DNA from: Oscillospiraceae bacterium | Lineage (GTDB): Bacteria; Bacillota; Clostridia; Oscillospirales; Oscillospiraceae | NCBI GenBank assembly: GCA_016296235.1 | Contig: JAEDJR010000101.1 | Span: forward strand, 1-7,150 | DNA length: 7,150 nt | Direction: 5' to 3' | Part shown: positions 1 to 4,960 of the stretch, one piece after another | Position numbering within the stretch: the stretch's first letter is position 1 | How the letters are laid out: each line of letters opens with the position of its first letter | Position numbers and translations under genes: made by a program | The notes under the pieces: generated by a model | The model's input: only the letters and a program-made list of their open reading frames with translations | The model's database searches: none | Told to the model about the DNA's origin: nothing

Positions 1-1
1 C

Positions 2-32
2 ATTGTCAATTGTCAATTATCAATTGTCAATT
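2..32. repeat. Heptamer tandem repeat (ATTGTCA / TGACAAT)
   Basis: Four consecutive 7-base units lie at 2-8, 9-15, 16-22 and 23-29, followed by a partial ATT. The third unit reads ATTATCA instead of ATTGTCA. The unit junctions create CAATTG palindromes, and on the minus strand the array repeats the string TTGACA. It sits downstream of the minus-strand beta-helix gene and is cut by the window edge, so the true length is unknown. From base 33 to the stop of that gene at 101 I see nothing else recognisable. Function unknown. Confidence 0.8.
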
Positions 33-100
33 CAAAGATAAATCCCAGTTTTTTGATATCCGGGGAACCCGAGGGCGCGTTAATCTGTTTCTGCGGCGCT

Positions 101-766
101 TCACTCGCCTGTTTTCTCCGCCACTTCGCCCTGTTTTTTATAGATGCTGTGGGCCGCCACAACGCCCCGGACGCTGGACAGGGGGTAGATGTTGGTATGG
201 GGGCCAATGACCGTGCCGGGATTCAGGACGCTGCCGCAGCCCACTTCCACGCCGTCGCCCACCATGGCGCCGAACTTTTTCAGGCCGGTTTCCAACCGTT
301 CTTGGCCGTCCTTCACCACCACCAGCTTCTTGTCGCTCTTGACGTTGGAGGTGATGGCGCCGGCTCCCAGATGGGCCCGGTAGCCCAGGATGCTGTCACC
401 CACATAATTATAGTGGGGCACCTGTACCTTATCGAACAAAATCACGTTTTTCAGCTCCGTGGAATTGCCCACCACGGCGCCCGCTCCCACCAGGACGCTG
501 CCCCGGATAAAGGCGCAGTGGCGAACCTCCGTCTCCGGGCCGATGATGCAGGGGCCGGTGATACTGGCTGTGGGGGCCACCCGGGCGCTTTTGGCAATCC
601 AGATGTCCTCCGCGGGATGGTCATATTCTTCCGGGGACAGGGTGGGCCCAAGTTCCCGGATCAAGCCGGCAATCTGCGGCAGGGCCTCCCAGGGATACCG
701 GCACCGGCCCAGCAGAGGCGCCGCCGCCGTATGGGACAAATCAAACAAAGTTTCCGTGCTAACCAT
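101..766 (-). CDS. Left-handed beta-helix acyltransferase-like protein (GlmU C-terminal type)
   Basis: A 221-residue protein of the hexapeptide-repeat (left-handed beta-helix) superfamily, often labelled UDP-N-acetylglucosamine pyrophosphorylase in clostridia. A short N-terminal segment (residues 1-50, with a PWEALP motif) precedes hexapeptide-type turns from about 55 to 200. The nucleotidyltransferase domain with its GxGTxM-type signature is absent, so pyrophosphorylase activity is not supported. Aligned by eye and from memory to E. coli GlmU, the stretch VGNSTELKN...PHYNYVGD...GAGAITSN matches the acetyltransferase half. Arg88, Lys106, His118, Tyr121, Asn141 and Lys147 fall on GlmU Arg333, Lys351, catalytic His363, Tyr366, Asn386 and Lys392. 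His132 replaces Asn377. It could be a sugar-1-phosphate acyltransferase or a binding protein; the substrate is unknown. The frame stays open upstream to 967, but the start at 766 is preferred. It has GGAG about 7 bases upstream, and the candidate promoter at 824-852 would place transcription start near 817, excluding the more upstream starts. Confidence 0.85.
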   Translation of the reverse strand: MVSTETLFDLSHTAAAPLLGRCRYPWEALPQIAGLIRELGPTLSPEEYDHPAEDIWIAKSARVAPTASITGPCIIGPETEVRHCAFIRGSVLVGAGAVVGNSTELKNVILFDKVQVPHYNYVGDSILGYRAHLGAGAITSNVKSDKKLVVVKDGQERLETGLKKFGAMVGDGVEVGCGSVLNPGTVIGPHTNIYPLSSVRGVVAAHSIYKKQGEVAEKTGE

Positions 767-823
767 TGTTTCGCTCCATTCCTTTCCCGGCAGGTCTCTC
801 ATCCGGGAAATCATTTCTAACGT

Positions 824-852
824 ATTATACACGCTCATGCCGGGAAAGTCAT
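824..852 (-). promoter_or_regulatory. Sigma-A-type promoter for the beta-helix gene
   Basis: On the minus strand a perfect -10 TATAAT (824-829) lies 17 bases from ATGACT (847-852), which matches the -35 consensus at 4 of 6 positions. Transcription would start near 817, giving a leader of about 50 bases before the start at 766. Confidence 0.65.
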
Positions 853-872
853 TTCTTTTTTTGCGGTTCTGT

Positions 873-880
873 GATATAGT
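873..880 (+). promoter_or_regulatory. Extended -10 promoter for the tlpA operon
   Basis: TGATATAGT (TG at 872-873, TATAGT at 875-880) is an extended -10 element with 5 of 6 core matches. The -35 position 17 bases upstream is a T-rich tract with poor consensus, as is tolerated with an extended -10. The predicted leader is about 22 bases and contains GTGAGG before the ATG at 909. It is divergent from, and close to, the promoter of the beta-helix gene, so a shared regulator could act on both. Confidence 0.5.
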
Positions 881-908
881 AACAATATATTTGACTTGTG
901 AGGTACCC

Positions 909-1493
909 ATGAAACGAATTCTTTCTCTCATCTTCATTCTGCTGCTCCTGACAGCCTGCGGAGTCAAGGAGCAGCCGGCGCCGGAAGCCGTTCAGGCGCA
1001 GCCCGAACCCGCAGCGGAAGCCGCGCCGGAGGCTGACGCTCCCAAGCCCCTGGGCAGCTTCACGGCGCAGACCCTCACCGGCGACACCCTCTCCGACGCT
1101 GTTTTCGCAGAAAGCGCCCTGACCGTAATCAACGTCTGGGGCACCTTCTGCGGCCCCTGCAAGGAAGAAATGCCCGTTTTGGCCAAGCTCCACCGGGAGC
1201 TGGAGGACGTTCAGGTTCTGGGCATCGTCATCGACGTCACCGATCAGCAGGGACAGCCGGACGAAAGTCAGATCGAACTGGCCCTGGATCTGCTGGAGGC
1301 GGCGGAAGCCGATTACCCCAACCTGATTCTCAATGAGAGTCTGGCGAAGCTGGGCTTTGCCGGTGTGACCGGCGTTCCTGCCACCCTGTTTGTGGACCGG
1401 GACGGCAACCTGGTGGGCCAGGGCTTCTACGGCGCTTTGGACGAGGCCTCCTGGCGGGAGGTCATTGCCCAACGGCTGGAGCAGGCGTCATGA
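909..1493 (+). CDS. TlpA/ResA-family thioredoxin-like lipoprotein
   Basis: A 194-residue secreted thiol-disulfide oxidoreductase anchored to the outer face of the membrane. Residues 1-16 form a lipoprotein signal peptide ending in the lipobox LTAC, so Cys17 is the predicted lipidated residue. A low-complexity Ala/Pro/Glu linker (about 20-47) is followed by a thioredoxin fold. That domain carries the active site WGTFCGPC (Trp77 to Cys84, redox cysteines 81 and 84) and the cis-proline loop GVPAT (Pro157) ahead of FVDRDG. TlpA/ResA proteins usually reduce extracytoplasmic disulfides, for example in cytochrome c maturation; no cytochrome gene is visible here. The start is set by the signal peptide and the GAGG upstream, although the frame is open further upstream. 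The stop overlaps the next start as ATGA, indicating translational coupling. The client protein is unknown; the family assignment is secure. Confidence 0.93.
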   Translation: MKRILSLIFILLLLTACGVKEQPAPEAVQAQPEPAAEAAPEADAPKPLGSFTAQTLTGDTLSDAVFAESALTVINVWGTFCGPCKEEMPVLAKLHRELEDVQVLGIVIDVTDQQGQPDESQIELALDLLEAAEADYPNLILNESLAKLGFAGVTGVPATLFVDRDGNLVGQGFYGALDEASWREVIAQRLEQAS

Positions 1494-1636
1494 CCCGGCG
1501 GCAAAAAAACAGGACCGCCTGGGCGCTGGTGGCGCTGGCGGCCGTCTGTCTGGTTTTGGGCTTGATCCGGGGCGAGCATACCGTGGTCTGGCGCAAGGCC
1601 GTCAATCTGTGCATGGAGTGCATCGGCCTTGGGTAA
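1490..1636 (+). CDS. Small CXXC membrane protein, CD1871A-like
   Basis: A 48-residue protein that is easily missed because of its size. It begins at the ATG of an ATGA overlap with the thioredoxin gene and ends at TAA 1634-1636, inside the start of the iron-sulfur gene. A basic N-terminus (MTRRQKNR) precedes one membrane helix (about 10-26). After a short segment it ends in CMECIGLG, with Cys41 and Cys44 forming a CXXC pair four residues from the C-terminus. By the positive-inside rule the CXXC tail should lie outside the cytoplasm, next to the thioredoxin lipoprotein. From memory this resembles the CD1871A-type CXXC proteins of Clostridioides difficile, found between a TlpA gene and a 4Fe-4S gene; the order here is the same. 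The role is unproven. A thiol relay to, or subunit of, the neighbouring membrane iron-sulfur protein is the simplest inference. Confidence 0.85.
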   Translation: MTRRQKNRTAWALVALAAVCLVLGLIRGEHTVVWRKAVNLCMECIGLG

Positions 1637-2525
1637 GCGGCAGAAGGTGCGCACAGCCATTCAACTGTGCTGGACTGCCCTGACCAACGGCTATGTGACC
1701 GGCTTTCTCCAGGGCAAGCTATACGCCGGTCCTCTGAAAAACCTCTGCGTCCCCGGTCTGAACTGCTACTCCTGCCCCGGCGCTATGGGCTCGTGTCCGC
1801 TGGGCGCACTGCAGGCCACCCTCAGCAGCCGGAACTTCCGGTTTTCCTTCTATGTGCTGGGCTTCTTTCTGCTGTTCGGCGCCATATTGGGCCGGGCCGT
1901 CTGCGGCTTTCTGTGTCCGTTCGGCCTGGTGCAGGATCTGATTCACAAAATCCCCCTGCCCTCTTCCTGGCGCAGGCGCAAGCTGCTGCCGGGTGACCGG
2001 TGGCTCAAATGGCTGAAATATGTCCTGCTGGTGCTGCTGTGCATCCTGCTTCCCCTGGTGGCGGTGGACGCCGTGGGCCAGGGAAAGCCCTGGTTCTGCG
2101 CCTATGTATGCCCCTCCGGCACCTTTTTGGGCGGGCTTCCCCTGGTTGCGGCCAATGCCGGCCTGCGGGCGGCCCTGGGATGGCTGTGGCGCTGGAAGCT
2201 GGGGCTGCTCCTGGGCATTCTGGGCCTGAGCCTGTTCTTCTACCGGCCCTTCTGCCGGTATCTGTGCCCCCTGGGCGCCATCTACGGCTGTTTCAATCCC
2301 ATCGCCTTCCGGCGGTATGAAAATCAGACCGGGGCCTGCACCCATTGCGGTACCTGTCAAAAAGCCTGTCCCTTCGACCTCAACCCGGCCGCCAATCCCA
2401 ATTCTGTGGATTGTATCCGCTGCGGCCGTTGTCTCGACGTCTGTCCCACCCATGCCCTGCGCGCCCAGCCTCTGCGCAGAAGCAGAGTTGAAAATTCGGA
2501 AATCAACAGTTCGGAGGTTACATGA
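1629..2525 (+). CDS. Polytopic membrane 4Fe-4S ferredoxin-type protein (NapH/NosR C-terminal-like)
   Basis: A 298-residue inner-membrane electron carrier. The N-terminal part holds a cysteine cluster, CYSCPGAMGSCPLG (Cys46, 49, 56). Hydrophobic segments lie at about 73-90, 129-148 and 188-206. CX3CP motifs at 92/96, 157/161 and 209/213 are of the kind seen in NapH/NosR/RdxA-like proteins. A cytoplasmic bacterial-type ferredoxin domain follows with two CxxCxxCxxxCP motifs (Cys237, 240, 243, 247 and Cys262, 265, 268, 272), which should bind two [4Fe-4S] clusters. It probably moves electrons from cytoplasmic donors into the membrane, here plausibly to the CXXC protein and the lipoprotein thioredoxin. 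The start is a TTG at 1629 inside the end of the CXXC gene, about 10 bases after a GGAG; a GTG at 1647 is the alternative. The stop overlaps the next start. Family assignment is strong; the electron route is inference. Confidence 0.9.
   Translation: MGKRQKVRTAIQLCWTALTNGYVTGFLQGKLYAGPLKNLCVPGLNCYSCPGAMGSCPLGALQATLSSRNFRFSFYVLGFFLLFGAILGRAVCGFLCPFGLVQDLIHKIPLPSSWRRRKLLPGDRWLKWLKYVLLVLLCILLPLVAVDAVGQGKPWFCAYVCPSGTFLGGLPLVAANAGLRAALGWLWRWKLGLLLGILGLSLFFYRPFCRYLCPLGAIYGCFNPIAFRRYENQTGACTHCGTCQKACPFDLNPAANPNSVDCIRCGRCLDVCPTHALRAQPLRRSRVENSEINSSEVT
2513..2517 (+). promoter_or_regulatory. Ribosome binding site before the G1P dehydrogenase
   Basis: GGAGG is 4 bases before the first ATG (2522) and 7 bases before the second, in-frame ATG (2525). 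Spacing favours initiation at 2525, while the ATGA overlap favours 2522. The two options differ by one methionine. The site lies within the last codons of the iron-sulfur gene. Confidence 0.8.
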
Positions 2526-3841
2526 TGGAAAATTATCTGGGTTCCGCCCGCTGCAGCTGCGGAAAAACACATGACATCGCCCTAGACGACGTCGTGGTCG
2601 GCAAGGGTGTTCTGGCCCGCCTGCCGGAGTTCGTCGCACGCTACGGCGCGAAAAAACCGTTCATCCTGGCCGACCGCAATACCTTTGCTGCCGCCGGAGA
2701 GCAGGTCTGCCGGATTCTGGCGGAACACGGCATTCCCTGTGGGCAGTATATCTTTCCCGACGCCGGCCTGGAACCCAACGAGCAGGCCGTCGGCGCAGCC
2801 GTCATGCACTTTGACCACAGCTGCGACCTGATTATCGGCGTCGGCTCCGGCGTCATCAACGACATCGGCAAGCTGCTCAGCCGCATCTCCGGCCGGAAGT
2901 ACATCATCGTCGGCACGGCGCCTTCCATGGACGGCTACGCCAGCGCCACCTCCTCCATGTCTCTGGACGGGCTGAAGGTCTCCCTGCCCGCCCGGTGCGC
3001 GGATGTCATCATCGGCGATGTGGACATTCTGAAACACGCGCCGCTGCACCTGCTGCAGTCCGGTCTGGGGGATATGCTGGCCAAATATGTCAGTCTGGCG
3101 GAATGGAAAATCGCCCATATCATCACCGGAGAATACTACTGCGAACGGGTGGCCCGGCTGATGAAGGGCGCTTTGGATAAGTGCGTGGAGCATGCCGGCG
3201 GTCTGCTGCGGCGGGAGGATGCCGCCGTTCAGGCCGTGTTTGAGGGGCTGGTCATCGGCGGTGTGTCCATGGCCTATGCGGGAGTCTCCCGGCCGGCCTC
3301 CGGCGTGGAGCATTATTTCTCCCATGTGTGGGACATGCGGGGATTGGAATTCGGCACCCCCGTGGAGCTCCACGGCATTCAGTGCGCCATGGGCACCCTG
3401 GCCGCAGTGAAGCTCTATGAAATCCTCCGGCAGAGCAAGCCCGACGAGGCCAAGGCCAGAGCCTATGTGGAAGCCTTTGACTACGGAGATTGGAGCCGCC
3501 GGCTGCAGCAGTTCCTGGGAAAGAGCGCCGACACCATGATCGCCCTGGAGCAAAAAGAGGGAAAATACCGCAAAGAAACCCATCCTGCCCGGTTCCGGAT
3601 CATTGAGGAAAACTGGGACGCCATTGTGGATATTCTGAACCGGGAGCTGCCGCCCTCCGGTCAGCTGGAGCGCCTGATGGATTCCATGGGCCTGCCCAAG
3701 GATTTTTCTGTCATCGGCGTGGATTCCGACTGCGCCCGGATGACCTTCCGGGCCACCAAGGATATCCGGGACAAGTACGTCCTGTCCCGGCTGGCCTGGG
3801 ATCTGGGTGTGCTGGACGAGCTGTGCGCCCAGCTGGCATAG
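2522..3841 (+). CDS. sn-Glycerol-1-phosphate dehydrogenase (EgsA/AraM family)
   Basis: A 439-residue cytoplasmic enzyme expected to reduce dihydroxyacetone phosphate to sn-glycerol 1-phosphate with NAD(P)H, the backbone enantiomer of archaeal lipids. It belongs to the iron-containing alcohol dehydrogenase/dehydroquinate synthase fold. The nucleotide-binding stretch is GVGSGVINDIGK (106-117), followed by the substrate-site stretch GTAPSMDGYAS (131-141). Likely metal ligands are Asp184 (in GLGDMLAKY), His264 (in GVEHYFSH; His268 is an alternative) and His284 (in ELHGIQ). It is longer than B. subtilis AraM by a few dozen residues (from memory), mostly in the C-terminal helical half. In Bacillus, AraM supplies PcrB with G1P for heptaprenylglyceryl phosphate; no prenyltransferase gene is present here. 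It is the last gene of the operon, overlapping the iron-sulfur gene, and is followed by a strong terminator. Family confidence is high, physiological product moderate. Confidence 0.92.
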   Translation: MMENYLGSARCSCGKTHDIALDDVVVGKGVLARLPEFVARYGAKKPFILADRNTFAAAGEQVCRILAEHGIPCGQYIFPDAGLEPNEQAVGAAVMHFDHSCDLIIGVGSGVINDIGKLLSRISGRKYIIVGTAPSMDGYASATSSMSLDGLKVSLPARCADVIIGDVDILKHAPLHLLQSGLGDMLAKYVSLAEWKIAHIITGEYYCERVARLMKGALDKCVEHAGGLLRREDAAVQAVFEGLVIGGVSMAYAGVSRPASGVEHYFSHVWDMRGLEFGTPVELHGIQCAMGTLAAVKLYEILRQSKPDEAKARAYVEAFDYGDWSRRLQQFLGKSADTMIALEQKEGKYRKETHPARFRIIEENWDAIVDILNRELPPSGQLERLMDSMGLPKDFSVIGVDSDCARMTFRATKDIRDKYVLSRLAWDLGVLDELCAQLA

Positions 3842-3856
3842 GGGCTGCTCCTATGC
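3836..3856 (+). other. Small hairpin over the operon's last stop codon
   Basis: The arms GCATAGG and CCTATGC, extended by a possible G-U pair, enclose a 5-base loop and span the TAG stop. No T-tract follows, so it is not a terminator by itself. It could protect the 3' end or be chance. Between it and the terminator at 3897 I see no gene or other signal. Confidence 0.3.
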
Positions 3857-3896
3857 GGCCTGCGCACCCCTATCCGAACGCCTGTTGGCAGCCTGA

Positions 3897-3945
3897 AAAG
3901 CAAGCGCAGAACCCGCACGACGGGTTCTGCGCTTGCTTTATTATA
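3897..3945. terminator. Bidirectional rho-independent terminator
   Basis: A perfect 19-bp stem (3897-3915 with 3921-3939) has a 5-base loop, CACGA. It is flanked by CTTTATTATA on the plus side and TTTTCAGG when read on the minus strand. It lies between the plus-strand operon ending at 3841 and ksgA, which converges from the right and ends at 4027. It can therefore stop transcription from both sides. The bases from 3946 to 4026 are AT-rich and hold no gene that I can support. Confidence 0.92.
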
Positions 3946-4026
3946 CCACGAAGCAGGTTTCTATTTTCTGGGTAATTTTGAACAAATTGCAGTTTATTTA
4001 CTTGTAAAAAATAAGAATTCAGGAGC

Positions 4027-4890
4027 TTACTCTCTCAGTGCATTTCCGATGGCATCTGCAAGCCGGGAAAAATCCGGAATGGACAGGGTCTCTCCCCGGA
4101 CATTGGGCGCGAAGCCGCAGTCCGTGACACACTGCGTCAGCCGCTCCTTGGAGAGGCCTCCGAAGGCTCCTGCCAGGCCGTTGACCAGAGTTTTTCTCCG
4201 CTGGGCAAAGCTGGCCCGCACCACCCGGAAGAATAGCTGCTCATCCCGCACCGGGCAGACCGGCTGCCTGCGCACGGCCAGATGCAGCACGGCGGAGGTC
4301 ACCTTGGGCTGCGGAATAAAGCAGCCCGCCGGCACATCGAACAGGATTTCCGGCTGGGCATGGTACTGGCAGAATACCGTAAACGCCCCATAGGCCGCAG
4401 AGCCGGGTGCGGCACAGATCCGCTGCGCCACCTCTTTCTGCACCATGACCGTCACGCTCTCAAAGCACCGGGCCTCCAGCAGCGCCGCCAGAATGTCCGA
4501 CGTGATATAATAGGGCAGGTTGGCACAGGCCTTGGGCCGCAGATCGCCGAACTTCTCCCGCACCAGAGCCGGAACATCCAGCTTGAGCACGTCGCCAAAT
4601 ACCAGCTCCAGGTTGTCGAATTCCCCCAGCGTCTCGGCCAGCACCGGCCGAAGCCGCTGGTCCAGCTCCACCGCCACGACTTTTCCGGCCCGCAGGCACA
4701 GCTGCTGCGTCAGAGGGCCGATGCCCGGCCCCACTTCCAGGACGCCGCAGTCCTGCTCCACGCCGGCCTCCCGGGCCATCCGCTGCGGCACCCAGGCCTG
4801 GGTCAGGAAATTCTGCCCCTTGGCCTTGGAAAAATGAAATCCGTGCCGGTCCAGAAGCTCTTTGATATCATGGATATTGGTCAGTTCCAT
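4027..4890 (-). CDS. rsmA (ksgA): 16S rRNA (adenine1518-N6/adenine1519-N6)-dimethyltransferase
   Basis: A 287-residue methyltransferase that dimethylates two adjacent adenines in the 3'-terminal helix of 16S rRNA using S-adenosylmethionine, a late step in small-subunit assembly. Loss in other bacteria gives kasugamycin resistance. Motifs are in the family order: KGQNFL (24-29), the SAM-binding LEVGPGIGPLT (51-61), the acidic VAVELD (72-77), GDVLKLD (99-105) and the catalytic NLPYYITS (124-131). A C-terminal helical domain contains RASFAQRRKTL (225-235). Length is normal. The ATG at 4890 is preferred, with AAGGCGG a few bases upstream; a GTG directly before it at 4893 is an alternative. gdhA ends 70 bases upstream on the same strand with no clear terminator between, so read-through is possible alongside a weak local promoter. 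rRNA erm methylases share this fold, but the motifs and full length point to RsmA. Confidence 0.97.
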   Translation of the reverse strand: MELTNIHDIKELLDRHGFHFSKAKGQNFLTQAWVPQRMAREAGVEQDCGVLEVGPGIGPLTQQLCLRAGKVVAVELDQRLRPVLAETLGEFDNLELVFGDVLKLDVPALVREKFGDLRPKACANLPYYITSDILAALLEARCFESVTVMVQKEVAQRICAAPGSAAYGAFTVFCQYHAQPEILFDVPAGCFIPQPKVTSAVLHLAVRRQPVCPVRDEQLFFRVVRASFAQRRKTLVNGLAGAFGGLSKERLTQCVTDCGFAPNVRGETLSIPDFSRLADAIGNALRE

Positions 4891-4891
4891 C

Positions 4892-4937
4892 ACACGCCCG
4901 CCTTTCTTTGGCTATAGCATACCATACCGCGGCGTGT
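4892..4937 (-). other. Inverted repeat over the ksgA ribosome binding region
   Basis: The arms ACACGCC / GGCGTGT (4892-4898 and 4931-4937) are separated by 32 bases. In the minus-strand transcript the distal arm covers the bases between the AAGGCGG site and the ATG of ksgA, so pairing could limit initiation. The right arm would be transcribed only from gdhA read-through or from a start upstream of 4937. Confidence 0.3.
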
Positions 4938-4944
4938 TTGGGAA
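4916..4944 (-). promoter_or_regulatory. Possible weak promoter for ksgA
   Basis: On the minus strand TGGTATGCT provides an extended -10 (TATGCT at 4916-4921, 4 of 6 matches). It lies 17 bases downstream of TTCCCA (4939-4944, 4 of 6). Its position just upstream of ksgA is suitable, but the match is weak and could be chance. Confidence 0.3.
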
Positions 4945-4960
4945 GTCTTTTGCTGTCTTG

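Noticed and set aside
1..32. CRISPR array
   Set aside because: The units are 7 bases with no spacers and no cas genes are nearby.
60..72. CGGG-GAA-CCCG hairpin as a terminator for the beta-helix gene
   Set aside because: On the minus strand it is followed by an A-run and not a T-run, and the stem is only 4 bp.
53..820. Plus-strand open frame opposite the beta-helix gene
   Set aside because: The minus strand shows regular hexapeptide repeats and GlmU-like motifs; the plus-strand translation is His/Ala/Gly-rich noise.
767..967. N-terminal extension of the beta-helix protein up to 967
   Set aside because: It would be translated across its own promoter and into the divergent thioredoxin gene; the start at 766 has a ribosome site.
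1719..2639. Minus-strand open frame opposite the 4Fe-4S gene
   Set aside because: It is a shadow of a gene with unmistakable ferredoxin motifs; the translation is low-complexity Gln/Gly/Ala and has no good start.
2582..3583. Minus-strand open frame opposite the G1P dehydrogenase
   Set aside because: Composition is typical of antisense translation and it lacks a motif or ribosome site; the opposite strand codes for a complete enzyme.
3940..3945. TATAAT on the minus strand next to the terminator
   Set aside because: No -35 box lies at the right distance and it is part of the T-rich flank of the terminator between convergent genes.
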